The notes: generated by a model not told the origin, from the sequence alone. Positions 1 through 9,240 are shown, numbered from the stretch's first letter. The stretch: 64,000 nt of DNA from an uncultured Chiayiivirga sp. (GCA_934525595.1 CAKSZJ010000002.1:151102-215101), one strand, 5' to 3'. Program-made: numbers and translations.

Positions 1-474
1 CACGCCGAAGTCGGCGACGCCGTTCTCCACTTCCTGGAACACCTCCTCGATGCTCGCCAGCGGCAGGCCGTGGGCGGAGCGGCCGAAGTGCTTGAGCACG
101 GCCTGCTGGCTGAAGGTGCCCTCGGGGCCGAGGTAGCCGATCTTGAGCGGCTCCTGCTGCGCCAGACAGGCCGACATGATTTCGCGGAACACATGCACCA
201 GAAGCTCGTCGGAGAGCGGCCCTTCGTTGCGGTCCACCACCATGCGCAGCACCTGCGCCTCGCGCTCGGGCCGATAGTAATCCACCGCGGCGGCGAGCTT
301 GCCCTTGGCCTTGCCGACCTGCAGGGCGAAACCGGCGCGCTCGGCGATGAGGGCCTGGATCTGGCGGTCGATGCCGTCGATGCGCTCGCGCACCTGCGCC
401 AGCGCCGGCGGGGTCGCGGGCTGGCCGGCGTCCTTGCTGGTCTTCGCGCTTCGGGGCTTCTTCGGAGACGTCAT
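1..474 (-). CDS. pheA: Chorismate mutase / prephenate dehydratase (P-protein), N-terminal part only
   Basis: Bifunctional enzyme of phenylalanine synthesis: chorismate to prephenate, then prephenate to phenylpyruvate. The 158 visible residues contain the AroQ chorismate mutase domain (about residues 25-110: VRERIDGIDRQIQALIAERA, later YYRPEREAQVL) followed by the start of the prephenate dehydratase domain (IGYLGPEGTFSQQAVLKHFG). The start codon is the ATG at 474. The gene runs off the left edge of the window, so the C-terminal ACT domain is not seen. It lies 49 bases downstream of serC on the same strand, the usual serC-pheA order in gammaproteobacteria, and is probably co-transcribed with it. 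Confidence 0.95.
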   Translation of the reverse strand, partial: MTSPKKPRSAKTSKDAGQPATPPALAQVRERIDGIDRQIQALIAERAGFALQVGKAKGKLAAAVDYYRPEREAQVLRMVVDRNEGPLSDELLVHVFREIMSACLAQQEPLKIGYLGPEGTFSQQAVLKHFGRSAHGLPLASIEEVFQEVENGVADFGV

Positions 475-523
475 GGGAATCCTGCGGTGGAATAGGGGGC
501 GTGGAAGGATGCGGACACGATGT

Positions 524-1609
524 TCAGCCGTGCCGCCGCGCAAAGTCGCGCATGAAATCGACCAGCGCCGCGACGCCCTCTTCGGGCATCGCGTTGTAGA
601 TCGAGGCGCGCATGCCGCCGACCAATCGATGACCCTTGAGCGCCAGCAGGCCGGCGGCGCGCGATTCTTCGAGGAACGCCGCATCTAGCGCGGCGTCGTG
701 CAGGGTGAAGGGCACATTCATGCACGAACGGGTCGCCGGATCGACGTGATTGGCGTAATAGCCGCCGGAGCCATCGATCGCGGCGTAAAGCGCCGCGGCC
801 TTGCGGTCGTTGATCGCGGCGATCGCGCCGAGCCCGCCCTGCGCCTTGAGCCACTGGAACACCAGGCCTGCGAGGTACCAGGAAAAGGTCGGCGGGGTGT
901 TGAGCAGGGAGCCCTCGCGCGCGTGAGCGGCGTAGTCGAAGATCCGCGCCGCGCGGCCGGCGCTGCGTTCGAGAAGATCCTCGCGCACGATGACGATCAC
1001 CAGGCCCGAGGGGCCGATGTTCTTCTGTGCGCCGGCAAAGATCAGCCCGTAGCGCGAGACATCGATCGGGCGCGAGAGGATATTGGAGGACATGTCCGCC
1101 ACCAGCGGCACCCCGCCCACGTCGGGCGCATCGAAGAACTCCACGCCGTGGATGGTCTCGTTGGACGCGATGTGGACATAGGCGGCGTCGGCCGACAGCT
1201 GCCACTGCGCGCGCGCCGGAATCGAGTGGAACCCCCCGTCCTTCGCACTTGCCGCCACGCGGGGGCGGGCGACGTGCGCGGCATCCGCGAGGGCCTTTTC
1301 GCTCCAGCTGCCGGTAAGGATGAAGTCCACCGTCTGATCGGGGCGCGCCAGATTCATCGGGACCTGCGCGAAGTGCTGCGATGCCCCGCCCTGCAGGAAC
1401 AGCACGCGATAGTCCTCCGGCACGGCGAGCAGGTCACGCAGGTCGCGCTCGGCCTGTTCGGCCATGGCCATGAAGGCCTTGCCACGGTGCGAAACCTCCA
1501 TCACCGAGGCGCGCTCGGCGCCCCACTCCAGCAGTTCCTCGCGCGCCTGCCGCAGGACGGACTCGGGCAGAGTCGCGGGTCCGGCACTGAAATTGAACGC
1601 GCGCGACAT
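524..1609 (-). CDS. serC: Phosphoserine aminotransferase
   Basis: PLP enzyme converting 3-phosphohydroxypyruvate and glutamate to phosphoserine and 2-oxoglutarate (serine synthesis; also acts in pyridoxine synthesis). It is 361 residues, the normal family length. It opens with the typical NFSAGPATLPESVL, and the PLP lysine is K196 in GAQKNIGPSG. HRGKAFMAMAEQAE and the C-terminal GGMRASIYNAMPEEGVAALV are also family signatures. First gene of the serC-pheA pair. The 112 bases upstream, before the histidine kinase stop, should hold the promoter, but I see no convincing -35/-10 boxes. Confidence 0.97.
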   Translation of the reverse strand: MSRAFNFSAGPATLPESVLRQAREELLEWGAERASVMEVSHRGKAFMAMAEQAERDLRDLLAVPEDYRVLFLQGGASQHFAQVPMNLARPDQTVDFILTGSWSEKALADAAHVARPRVAASAKDGGFHSIPARAQWQLSADAAYVHIASNETIHGVEFFDAPDVGGVPLVADMSSNILSRPIDVSRYGLIFAGAQKNIGPSGLVIVIVREDLLERSAGRAARIFDYAAHAREGSLLNTPPTFSWYLAGLVFQWLKAQGGLGAIAAINDRKAAALYAAIDGSGGYYANHVDPATRSCMNVPFTLHDAALDAAFLEESRAAGLLALKGHRLVGGMRASIYNAMPEEGVAALVDFMRDFARRHG

Positions 1610-1721
1610 CGCTGGCCTTCGGCAGTAAATGGAAACCGCAGGCTAGCATGACGCGCTGCAGCATGAGAACCGCCTGCCGCTCACCCGCCCATGCGTCGTC
1701 CGCGCCCCGCCCGGCCGCGCT

Positions 1722-3026
1722 TCAGCACGGCAGCGTGAGCGTCGCCTGCAGCCCGCCCAACGGCCCGCGCGACAGCTCCAGCGTGCCCTGATAGGTGCCG
1801 GCGATATCGGCGGCAATGGCCAAGCCAAGGCCGCTGCCTTCCACCTGTTCGTCGAAGCGCGTGCCGCGCTGCGCCGCTTGGGCCAGCTGGGCGTCGCCCA
1901 GCCCGGGGCCGTCGTCGTCGATCTGGATCCGCAGCCGGCCCTGGTGCCCACGCGCGCTGATCCGTACCTGCGCCTGTGCCCATTTGCCCGCGTTGTCCAT
2001 CAGATTGCCGAGCATTTCCTCCAGGTCGGTGGGTTCGCCACGCCAGTGCAGCGCATCGGGCACGTCCACCTGCCAGTCCAGGGCGCGCGCCGCGTGCAGC
2101 TGGCGCATCAGCAGGGTCAGCGCATCCACCCGCGGCTTCAGCGCGACGCGACGCCGCTCACCCGCGCCGCTTCCGGCACGCGCCAGATGCCGGTCGATCA
2201 GCCGCGCCACGCCCTGGACCTGCGCGCGAACCCGCTGCGAAGGCACGCTGTCGGCGGCATCGGCGTCTCCCCGCAGGAGCGCAAGCGGTTTTTTCAGCGC
2301 ATGGGCCAGATCGGCCGCATGGCCGCGCGCGCGCGCCACGATGCGCGCATTGCGTTCGAGAAGCCCGTCGAGCTCACCGGCAAACGGATCCAGATCCGGC
2401 CCGTAACCGGTGCCAAGCCGTTCGCGCGTGCCGTCCTCCACCGCCGTCAGCGCGGCACGCAGGCGCGCCAGAGGGCGCAGGCCGAAGCGCACCTGGATCA
2501 GCGACACCGCGCCCAGCGCCAGCAGCAGGCCGGCGAGCATGAGAAGCAGGCGACGATCAAAGGCGCGCAGTTCGTCCAGCACCGGCGCCGCCGGGCCGAA
2601 AACCTCCAGCTGCAGGTCGCCGCGATCGCCCTGCGTGAACGCATGGACGATGCCGAACAGAGGCTCCTGCCGGGGCCCCACCGCATCCAGGCGCGATGGA
2701 GCCTGCTCCTTGAGCGCGGACAGCTCCGCATCCCAGAGCGAACGCGAATGCACCTCCTGCGGCATGCCCCGCACCCGCCAGTACCAGCCCGAGAAAATCC
2801 GCCCGAAGTCATCGCCACCGCGCGGCTCCGCGTAGGCCAGCACACCGTCCTGCCGGATCGTGAAACGCGCGGCGATGAGCTCGGCGCGTTCGGTCAGTCG
2901 CTGTTCGAAGCTGCTGCGCATGGCCTCGTGCAGGGCCCCGTGCAGCACCCACCAGGCCACCAGCGCCAGCGCCGCCGCGGCCAGCGCGCCGAAGAGGATC
3001 AGTCGCCCCGCAAGGCCCAGGCGCAT
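1722..3026 (-). CDS. Sensor histidine kinase (PhoQ/QseC-like)
   Basis: Inner-membrane sensor kinase of 434 residues. TM1 is about residues 7-28 and TM2 about 158-180. The roughly 130 residues between them form a periplasmic sensor with FGRIFSGWYWRV, as in PhoQ-like sensors. A short HAMP-like linker follows. The phosphoacceptor is H242 in DLAHALKKPLALL. The N box is LMDNAGKWAQ, G1 is DDDGPGLG and G2 is GSGLGLAIAADIAG. It starts 3 bases after the response regulator stop, so it is translationally linked to that gene. The PepSY gene at the head of the operon suggests the sensor monitors an envelope condition; the signal itself cannot be read from sequence. Confidence 0.93.
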   Translation of the reverse strand: MRLGLAGRLILFGALAAAALALVAWWVLHGALHEAMRSSFEQRLTERAELIAARFTIRQDGVLAYAEPRGGDDFGRIFSGWYWRVRGMPQEVHSRSLWDAELSALKEQAPSRLDAVGPRQEPLFGIVHAFTQGDRGDLQLEVFGPAAPVLDELRAFDRRLLLMLAGLLLALGAVSLIQVRFGLRPLARLRAALTAVEDGTRERLGTGYGPDLDPFAGELDGLLERNARIVARARGHAADLAHALKKPLALLRGDADAADSVPSQRVRAQVQGVARLIDRHLARAGSGAGERRRVALKPRVDALTLLMRQLHAARALDWQVDVPDALHWRGEPTDLEEMLGNLMDNAGKWAQAQVRISARGHQGRLRIQIDDDGPGLGDAQLAQAAQRGTRFDEQVEGSGLGLAIAADIAGTYQGTLELSRGPLGGLQATLTLPC

Positions 3027-3029
3027 CGC

Positions 3030-3695
3030 TCAGTCCGCCGGTTCGGCCAGGCGGAACCCGAGCCCGCGCTCGGTGTGGATCAGCGGGCGGCCGAGCTTCC
3101 GGCGGATGCGACCGATGAGCACATCGACGGTATTGGAATCGGGCTCCAGGTCGCGCTGGTACACCTGTTCGGCAATGTCACTGCGGCTGACGACCTGGCC
3201 TGCGCGGTGCATGAGGTAGGCGAGGATGCGCTGTTCCTGCGCGGTCAGCTGCAGCGGCGCGTGGTCGAGACTGAAGCGCGAGGCCACCGTGTCATAGCGC
3301 AGCGGCCCCACCTGCAGCACCGGATCGGCGTGCCCGCCGGCGCGTCGCAGCAGGGCGCGCAGCCGCAGCGCCACTTCCTCCAGCTCGAAGGGCTTGGTGA
3401 GGTAATCGTCGGCACCCGCGCCGAAGCCTGCGAGCTTGTCGCTCCAGCGCCCACGCGCGGTGAGGATCAGCACAGGGAAGTCGCCGCCGTGTTCGCGCCA
3501 GTGCCGGATCAGCGAAATGCCGTCCTGCCCCGGCAGGCCAAGATCCACCACCGCCGCCGCGTAGCGCTCGGTGGCGCCCAGGAACGCCGCCTCCTTTCCA
3601 TCGTGGCACAGCTCGGGCAGCAGGCCGACCTGCGACAGGCTCTGCGCGATGCGGCCGGCCAGCGCGACGTCGTCCTCGACGATGAGCACACGCAT
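3030..3695 (-). CDS. OmpR-family response regulator (PhoP/QseB-like)
   Basis: DNA-binding response regulator of 221 residues. The receiver domain (1-115) has the acidic pocket ED at 7-8, phosphoacceptor D51 in VVDLGLPGQDG and K101 in DYLTKPFELEE. The winged-helix domain (about 125-218) has LTAQEQRILAYLMHRAG and NTVDVLIGRIRRKLG. Its start overlaps the stop of the upstream PepSY gene by one base (TGATG), and the histidine kinase follows after 3 bases, so PepSY-regulator-kinase is one operon. Probably controls the operon itself and the divergent PepSY gene at 4506. Confidence 0.95.
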   Translation of the reverse strand: MRVLIVEDDVALAGRIAQSLSQVGLLPELCHDGKEAAFLGATERYAAAVVDLGLPGQDGISLIRHWREHGGDFPVLILTARGRWSDKLAGFGAGADDYLTKPFELEEVALRLRALLRRAGGHADPVLQVGPLRYDTVASRFSLDHAPLQLTAQEQRILAYLMHRAGQVVSRSDIAEQVYQRDLEPDSNTVDVLIGRIRRKLGRPLIHTERGLGFRLAEPAD

Positions 3696-4375
3696 CAGTC
3701 GGCATCCTCGCGCAGCACTTCGCCGCTGAAGGCGTCCACGTGCACGGTGTATTCCTGTCCGTCGTCACCCATGATTTCCAGTTCGTAGAAGTGGCGTCCG
3801 TCGTCGCTGCGCTCCAATTCACCTTCCATCAGCGTGCCCCGATAGCGCTGCAGCACCGCCTCGATCACGTCGGCCATCGGCCGCATGGTGCCGAGGTCGG
3901 CATCGCTCGCGGCGTCTTCCACCATGGCACCGGTCACCGGATCCATCACCACATGCAGGCGGCGTCCGTCCTCGCGGGCCAGTTCGATCTGGTAATTCCC
4001 GTGCTCCAGCCCCACGTCGATCACGTGCCCGGGATGGCGCGCCTGAACCTCGCGCAGAAGCTCGGGCAGCGGGCGATACCCGTGTGCGGAAGGCCCGCCC
4101 GGCTCGATGATGTCGCCGCTGGCGCCATCCACCTTGATCTCCAGCGTGCCGCGGTCCGGCATCAGGATCTCGATTTCGTAGACGTACGCGCCGCCGCGCG
4201 CGCGCTCCAGTTCCACATCCACGATGCGGCCCGGATGGCGCGCCTGCACGGTGGCGATGATTTCCGTCAGCGGCCGCAGCCGCCCCTCCGCAACCGCGCG
4301 ACGAACCGTGGCCTGGTCACCTGCGACAAGCGGGCCGGAAGACAGCAGGAGGGACAGCAGCAGGAGTTTCTTCAT
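3695..4375 (-). CDS. Exported PepSY-domain protein, three tandem repeats
   Basis: Predicted periplasmic protein of 226 residues. It has a short Sec-type signal peptide (MKKLLLLSLLLSSGPLVAGD). The rest consists of three PepSY-like units, each starting with a pattern such as RPLTEIIATVQARHPGRI and ending with a D-x-x-x-G-x-(I/V/L) strand (VDGASGDII, MDPVTGAMV, VDAFSGEVL). PepSY domains are known as small inhibitor or sensor modules; this one has no enzyme domain. It is the first gene of the operon with the adjacent regulator and kinase. A second, sequence-diverged triple-PepSY protein is transcribed divergently at 4506. Confidence 0.85.
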   Translation of the reverse strand: MKKLLLLSLLLSSGPLVAGDQATVRRAVAEGRLRPLTEIIATVQARHPGRIVDVELERARGGAYVYEIEILMPDRGTLEIKVDGASGDIIEPGGPSAHGYRPLPELLREVQARHPGHVIDVGLEHGNYQIELAREDGRRLHVVMDPVTGAMVEDAASDADLGTMRPMADVIEAVLQRYRGTLMEGELERSDDGRHFYELEIMGDDGQEYTVHVDAFSGEVLREDAD

Positions 4376-4400
4376 GGCGCACGATGCTGGGATGGACGCA

Positions 4401-4440
4401 TTAAATCATCCGTTAACAGCGCCATCAAAAGCCGTTTAGG
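4401..4440. promoter_or_regulatory. Candidate operator in the divergent PepSY intergenic region
   Basis: The 130-base gap between the two divergent PepSY genes contains an AT-rich island in GC-rich surroundings. It includes TTAAATCATCCGTTAAC at 4401-4417 and a further CGTTTAGGA at 4433-4441. Direct GTTAA/TTTAA-like half sites fit the way PhoP/QseB-type regulators bind, but the spacing (about 12 bases) is not the textbook 11. No clear -35/-10 pair was assigned. Confidence 0.3.
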
Positions 4441-4505
4441 AAGGCCCGCGCAGACTTCGCTCCCGTCGGCCAGCGCCGATACCCATCCCCACACGGAGAT
4501 TCACC

Positions 4506-5126
4506 ATGATCAAGCTCACCCATCTGGTCGCGAGCCTCGCCCTGGCCCTGCCAATGGCCGCCAGCAGCGCGCCTGTCCAGGACGCCGGAACGGCCCTGGA
4601 GCGCATCACGGCCGCCGGATACCACGCCCCCTACGAGCTGGAGTTCCGGCACGGTTTCTGGGTTGCGGAAACCACCACGGCCGAAGGCCTGCGGATCAGC
4701 GCGATCGTCGATCCCGGCAGCGGTAGCGTGGCGGCGTTCGATGCGCGCGGCAACGGCGCGATCCCGGCCCAGCAGGTGCGCGAGCGGGTGCTTGCGGCCG
4801 GCTATGTCCGCATCACCGACCTCGAATTCGACGACGGTTTCTGGGAGGTGGAAGCGGTGGACCGCTTCGGGCGCAAAATCGACCTTGTCGTGCACCCGAC
4901 CAGCGGAGCCATCCTCAATGCCCCCGACGACGGTGGCGCCACGCCGCTCAGCGCCGAGCGGATCCACGCGGCGCTGACCCAGGCCGGCTACACGCGCATC
5001 CACGACCTGGACTACGACAGCGACGGATACTGGGAAGCCGATGCGGTCAACACCCGTGGCGAACGCATTGAACTGCGCGTGGATCCGTACACCGGCGCGG
5101 TGCTGCGCGAGCAGCTCGACGACTGA
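4506..5126 (+). CDS. Exported PepSY-like protein, three tandem repeats
   Basis: Predicted periplasmic protein of 206 residues with a signal peptide ending near ASSAPVQD (about residue 23). Three repeats of about 60 residues follow, each with a helix ending in AAGY or QAGY, then an L-E/D-F/Y-acidic-G-F/Y-W-x-(A/V)-(D/E) strand (ELEFRHGFWVAET, DLEFDDGFWEVEAV, DLDYDSDGYWEADAV), and ending in DPGSGSV, HPTSGAI or DPYTGAV. These resemble PepSY units but differ from those of the divergent neighbour. Probably a target of the adjacent two-component system. An AGGAG-less but purine-rich site (CGGAGATTCACC) precedes the ATG. Confidence 0.8.
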   Translation: MIKLTHLVASLALALPMAASSAPVQDAGTALERITAAGYHAPYELEFRHGFWVAETTTAEGLRISAIVDPGSGSVAAFDARGNGAIPAQQVRERVLAAGYVRITDLEFDDGFWEVEAVDRFGRKIDLVVHPTSGAILNAPDDGGATPLSAERIHAALTQAGYTRIHDLDYDSDGYWEADAVNTRGERIELRVDPYTGAVLREQLDD

Positions 5127-5194
5127 GTCCGCATCACCGCCAGCTCCGGCGCAGGCAGGGTTCGCGCCTGCGCCGGATTGCGGATTCGCGCGAG

Positions 5195-6097
5195 CTAGGC
5201 GGCGTCCGGCGCCGCAACCACCACGCGGTTGCGCCCGGTCTGCTTGGCGCGATACAGGGCCAGGTCCGCGGCGCGCATCAGCGAGGCGCGATCCGGATAC
5301 GCATTGCCGAACGACGCCAGACCAACACTGATGGTCACCGGGCCGGACATCGGGGCAAAGGCGAAGGTCGACTGTTCCACCGCGATGCGCAGCGCCTGGA
5401 CGTGGGCCAGCGCGCTCCCGTCGCCGAGATCGGGCATGAGCAGGCCGAACTCCTCCCCGCCGATTCGCCCGGCAACGTCGGCGGCGCGCATTCCGCGCCG
5501 GATGGTCGCGGTGATCTGGCGCAGCACCGAGTCGCCCACCAGATGGCCGCAGGTATCGTTGATGCGCTTGAACAGGTCGATGTCGAGGATCGCGAAGGCC
5601 AGCGCGCCGTCCGAACGGGCCGCGCGCACCAGTTCGCGCTCGACCATGTCCAGGAACTGCCGGCGGTTGTAAAAGCCGGTCAGCCCGTCGTGCGTGGCCT
5701 GCTGGTGGACTTCCTCGTGATAGCCCGCCTCCACGCTGGCGCCGCTGATGAACTTGACGATGCTTTCGCCGATCGTCAGGTGGTCGCCATCGGCCAGATC
5801 CGCCACCTCGACCACGCGGTCATTGAGGCGTGTGGCATTGGTCGAGCCCAGGTCGCGCACGCGATAGCGATCCTCGGCGCGCCATATCTCGCAGTGCCGG
5901 CGCGACACCGACGGATGTGCGATGTACAGGTCGCATTCGCGGTCGCGGCCGATCCGCGTGGGGCGCTCGCCGATATCGACACGCTGCCCGATACCGGCGC
6001 CGTGGATCACGATCAGGCAGGCTCCCTGCCTTTCCGCGCGCGCCGGGCCGGAGGAAATCAGGGTGCGCTGGGTCGTATCTGGGTCGGATGGAGTCAT
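5195..6097 (-). CDS. FHA-GGDEF diguanylate cyclase
   Basis: Cytoplasmic signalling protein of 300 residues. An FHA domain occupies about residues 25-115 (RIGRDRECDLYIAHPSVSRRH, then DLGSTNATRLND) and should bind a phosphothreonine partner. A GGDEF domain occupies about 130-295, with an active RIGGEEFGLLMPD site and an upstream RAAD matching the RxxD product-inhibition site, five residues before GGEEF. It should make cyclic di-GMP from two GTP and be feedback inhibited. There is no transmembrane segment. It stands alone on the minus strand; a Ser/Thr kinase that could modify an FHA partner is encoded at 51545-53848, but a link is speculation. Confidence 0.92.
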   Translation of the reverse strand: MTPSDPDTTQRTLISSGPARAERQGACLIVIHGAGIGQRVDIGERPTRIGRDRECDLYIAHPSVSRRHCEIWRAEDRYRVRDLGSTNATRLNDRVVEVADLADGDHLTIGESIVKFISGASVEAGYHEEVHQQATHDGLTGFYNRRQFLDMVERELVRAARSDGALAFAILDIDLFKRINDTCGHLVGDSVLRQITATIRRGMRAADVAGRIGGEEFGLLMPDLGDGSALAHVQALRIAVEQSTFAFAPMSGPVTISVGLASFGNAYPDRASLMRAADLALYRAKQTGRNRVVVAAPDAA

Positions 6098-6164
6098 GGA
6101 TGCACGCGACTTGGGTCTTGCCCCGGCAGAGTGCGGGCAACGATGCGACGGGCACGCGTCCGCG

Positions 6165-7091
6165 TCAACCCGAAAGTCGACTCTGCGACCCGACGTCGGG
6201 ATCGGTCACTGTCTGGCGCGCCAGACGCGTCTCGCGATAGGCGATGTAATAGTTCGAGGCGAGCACGACGCTGGCACCTGCAAAGGTCCAGCGATCCACG
6301 GTTTCATCGAACAACAGCCAGCCGTAGACGCCCACGACCAGCACCTGCACGAAGCTGATCGGCGTGAGCAGCGAAGCGTCGCCGGACTTGAGCGCGCGGG
6401 TCCAGAACATGTGCCCGGCGGTACCGAAGAACCCCGCCAGCACGATCCACAGCCAGGTGATGCCGTGCGGCCAGGTCCAGACGAACAGGGCCGGCACCAG
6501 CGACATCGGCACCCACAGCAGGGTGGTATAGAGCACGATGGCATCGGGCTTTTCGGTGCGGGAAAGGAACTTGATGCTGATCGCCACGCTACCGCTGAGC
6601 ACCGCCGCTGCCAGCGCGGCCAGGGTATGCACATTGAAACTCGCGCCTCCGGGACGGACGATCAGGAGCACGCCCAGAAACCCGACCACCACCGCGCTCC
6701 AGCGCCGGATCCGGACCACTTCGCCCAGCACCAGCGCGGCGCCGATCGTGACGAACAGCGGCGCCGAGTAGGAGATCGAGATCGCCTCGGCCAGCGGCAG
6801 GTGCACGATCGCCCAGAAGCCGCACAGCATCGAACCGATGCCGATCAGGCAGCGCATGAAATACAGCGACAGGTGGCTGGTTCGCAAGAGGCCGATCCCG
6901 TGGCGAAACAGCAGCGGCAGCGCGAACACGAAGCCGAACAGGTTGCGGAAGAACGCGATCTCGAAAGGATGCAGCTCGGCCGAGGCCAGGCGGATCGTCA
7001 CCGCCATCGAGCCGAAGAACAGCGTGCTCACCAGCATCATGGCAATGGCGCGGCGCAGCTCGCGATTCGGAGCGCTGGCGGAGACGTTCAT
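6165..7091 (-). CDS. EamA/DMT-family transporter
   Basis: Inner-membrane exporter of 308 residues with about ten transmembrane helices in two EamA repeats. It begins MNVSASAPNRELRRAIAMML; the ATG at 7091 fits the first helix, while upstream in-frame ATGs give an arginine-rich extension unlike the family. PEAF-type signals such as ELHPFEIAFFRNLFGFVFA (repeat 1) and LTPISFVQVLVVGVYGWLLF (repeat 2) are clear. The substrate is unknown; relatives export amino acids, nucleobases or carnitine-like metabolites. The gene ends close to the diguanylate cyclase but shows no functional link with it. Confidence 0.88.
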   Translation of the reverse strand: MNVSASAPNRELRRAIAMMLVSTLFFGSMAVTIRLASAELHPFEIAFFRNLFGFVFALPLLFRHGIGLLRTSHLSLYFMRCLIGIGSMLCGFWAIVHLPLAEAISISYSAPLFVTIGAALVLGEVVRIRRWSAVVVGFLGVLLIVRPGGASFNVHTLAALAAAVLSGSVAISIKFLSRTEKPDAIVLYTTLLWVPMSLVPALFVWTWPHGITWLWIVLAGFFGTAGHMFWTRALKSGDASLLTPISFVQVLVVGVYGWLLFDETVDRWTFAGASVVLASNYYIAYRETRLARQTVTDPDVGSQSRLSG

Positions 7092-7117
7092 CCGGTGCCC
7101 GGGCTGGCGCGCCCGCC

Positions 7118-8203
7118 TCATGCCGGGGCGGCGGCGGCCGCTGCCGGTGCGCCCGGCGCATCCCAGTGCGCTCCGACGATGCGCGCCTCCGGCTCCAGCC
7201 ACACACCGAAGCGCTCGTGCACCGACATCGCCACGCGCCGCGCCAGCGCGAACATCTCTGCGCCGCTGGCCTGGCCGTGGTTGACCAGCACCAGCGCGTG
7301 CTGCGCCGACACGCCGGCGTCGCCTTCGCGAAAGCCCTTCCAGCCGGCGCGCTCGATCAGCCAGGCCGCCGAGAGTTTGCGCGCCTGCCCCTCGTCGACG
7401 GCCCAGGCCGGCATGGCGGGTTCGTCGCGCTGCAGCGCCCGCGCGTGGTCGGCGGCAACCACCGGATTGCGGAAGAAGCTGCCGACGTTTGGTTCGAGGG
7501 CGGGATTGGGCAGTTTGCGGGTGCGAAGGCGCGACACGGCCTCGGCGATCTGTGCAGGACGCGGCGCATCGCCGGCGCCCAGCAGCGCCAGTTCCTCCGG
7601 CAGGCCCGGATAGCCGATGCGCGGAGGATGCCGGCGCGGCAAACGCAGCTCGATCGCCGTCACCAGCCAGCGCGCGGGATCGCGCTTGAATACGGAATCA
7701 CGGTAGCCGAAGGCGCAGTCGGCGCGATCCAGCCGCACCAGCGCGCCGGCCTGCCGATCCCAGGCTTCGACGGTCTGGATGAATTCACCCACCTCGGTGC
7801 CGTACGCGCCGATGTTCTGGATCGGCGCGGCACCGGCAAGCCCCGGGATCAGGACCAGGTTTTCCAGCCCCGCGTAGCCAAGGCCCAGGCTCCAGGCCAC
7901 CACGTCGTCCCAGCGCTCGCCCGCGCCAACGCGCAGCAGTGCGCCATCGTCGTCGTGCCCGAGCACCTGACGGTCCATCGCGCCGATGGCCATCACCACG
8001 CCGGGCACGTCGCCCACGATCAGGGTATTGCTGCCCTCGCCCAGCACCAGCAGCGGCGCGCGCTGCAGGTAGGGCATGGCGAAAAGCTCGGGCAAGGCCT
8101 CGGCGCGGCGCACGTCGACGAACAGCTCGGCCCGGGACGCCACGCGAAAGCCGTTGCGGCCGGCCAGGGAAATGTGTTCGGCAAGGTGATACGCCTGCCC
8201 CAT
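7118..8203 (-). CDS. murB: UDP-N-acetylenolpyruvoylglucosamine reductase
   Basis: FAD enzyme that reduces UDP-GlcNAc-enolpyruvate to UDP-MurNAc in peptidoglycan synthesis. It is 361 residues and type I, like E. coli MurB. The FAD-binding part has VLGEGSNTLIVGDVPGVVM and PGLAGAAPIQNIGAYGTEVG. The catalytic region has CAFGYRDSVFK and PNVGSFFRNPVV, with the active-site serine in GSFF. The ATG at 8203 shares one base with the pyrD stop (TGATG), giving translational coupling. An upstream in-frame ATG at 8296 lies inside pyrD and is not needed. Confidence 0.96.
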   Translation of the reverse strand: MGQAYHLAEHISLAGRNGFRVASRAELFVDVRRAEALPELFAMPYLQRAPLLVLGEGSNTLIVGDVPGVVMAIGAMDRQVLGHDDDGALLRVGAGERWDDVVAWSLGLGYAGLENLVLIPGLAGAAPIQNIGAYGTEVGEFIQTVEAWDRQAGALVRLDRADCAFGYRDSVFKRDPARWLVTAIELRLPRRHPPRIGYPGLPEELALLGAGDAPRPAQIAEAVSRLRTRKLPNPALEPNVGSFFRNPVVAADHARALQRDEPAMPAWAVDEGQARKLSAAWLIERAGWKGFREGDAGVSAQHALVLVNHGQASGAEMFALARRVAMSVHERFGVWLEPEARIVGAHWDAPGAPAAAAAAPA

Positions 8204-9240
8204 CAGCGCCGCACGCCCCGTTCCCGCCGACGCCGGATCGCCTCCACGCACTCGCGCACCAGAGCCGGCCCGCGATAGACCAGGCCGCTGTAGCACTGCA
8301 CCAGGAGCGCGCCGGCCGCGAGTTTTCCCACCGCGTCGGCACCGCTCAGGATGCCGCCCACGCCGATGATCGGAATACTGGAATCAAGATGCGCACGCAG
8401 CCGGCGCAGCGCCTCGGTCGCCACGCCATAAAGCGGCGCACCGGACAACCCGCCGGCTTCCCCGGCGTGGCGCAGGCCGGCCACTTCGCTGCGATCGATC
8501 GTGGTGTTGGTGGCAACGACGCCATCCACACCGGCCACGTTCAGTGCCGAAGCCATCGCATGCAGCGCGGCCTCGTCCAGGTCCGGCGCGATCTTGACCA
8601 GCACGGGGCGGCGCGCGCCGCGCTGCGCGGCCAGGCGCTCCTGCGCCTCGCGCAGCCCGGCCAGCAGCGCGCGCAGCGGATCGCCGTGCTGCAGCTCGCG
8701 CAGCCCGGCGGTGTTGGGTGAGGAAATGTTGACCACGATGTAGCCGGCAACGTCCCACACCCGCTCCAGGCAGTGCAGGTAGTCGCGCAGCGCATGGTCG
8801 TTTGGCGTGTCCTTGTTCTTGCCGATGTTGACGCCGATCACGCCCTTCCAGCGGGTGCGCGCGAGGTTCTTCACCAGCGCATCGACGCCCTCGTTGTTGA
8901 AGCCCATGCGGTTGATGATGGCCTGCTTTTCCGGCAGGCGGAACAGCCGCGGCCGCGGATTCCCGGACTGCGGGCGCGGGGTGACGGTGCCGACTTCGAT
9001 GAAGCCGAAGCCCAGATGCGAGAGCGCGTCGACGTGCGCGCCGTTCTTGTCCATGCCCGCGGCGAGCCCGACGGGGTTCTCGAAGGTCAGCCCGAAGGCC
9101 CGGGTCGGCAACGGCTTGGGACGACGCGCCGCCAGTCCGGCCAGGCCCAGCCGGTGCGCGGCATCGGCCCAGGCCAGGCTGCGCTCGTGCACGGTCTCGG
9201 GATCACCGCAAAACAGCAGAGGTCGCAGCATTGGGTACAT
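8203..9240 (-). CDS. pyrD: Dihydroorotate dehydrogenase (quinone), class 2
   Basis: Membrane-associated FMN enzyme oxidising dihydroorotate to orotate with quinone as acceptor (pyrimidine synthesis). It is 345 residues. The N-terminal helix [19 protein letters not shown] is typical of class 2 enzymes that contact the membrane. FMN/substrate motifs: [33 protein letters not shown] and [14 protein letters not shown] (catalytic serine region), then [11 protein letters not shown] and [15 protein letters not shown]. Forms a coupled pair with murB. The ATG at 9240 is the normal family start. Confidence 0.97.
   Translation of the reverse strand: MYPMLRPLLFCGDPETVHERSLAWADAAHRLGLAGLAARRPKPLPTRAFGLTFENPVGLAAGMDKNGAHVDALSHLGFGFIEVGTVTPRPQSGNPRPRLFRLPEKQAIINRMGFNNEGVDALVKNLARTRWKGVIGVNIGKNKDTPNDHALRDYLHCLERVWDVAGYIVVNISSPNTAGLRELQHGDPLRALLAGLREAQERLAAQRGARRPVLVKIAPDLDEAALHAMASALNVAGVDGVVATNTTIDRSEVAGLRHAGEAGGLSGAPLYGVATEALRRLRAHLDSSIPIIGVGGILSGADAVGKLAAGALLVQCYSGLVYRGPALVRECVEAIRRRRERGVRR

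Noticed and set aside
1878-3788. A 636-codon forward open frame across the histidine kinase and response regulator
   Set aside because: Composition is random-looking (Q, R, H, A rich) and it covers two well-supported reverse-strand genes.
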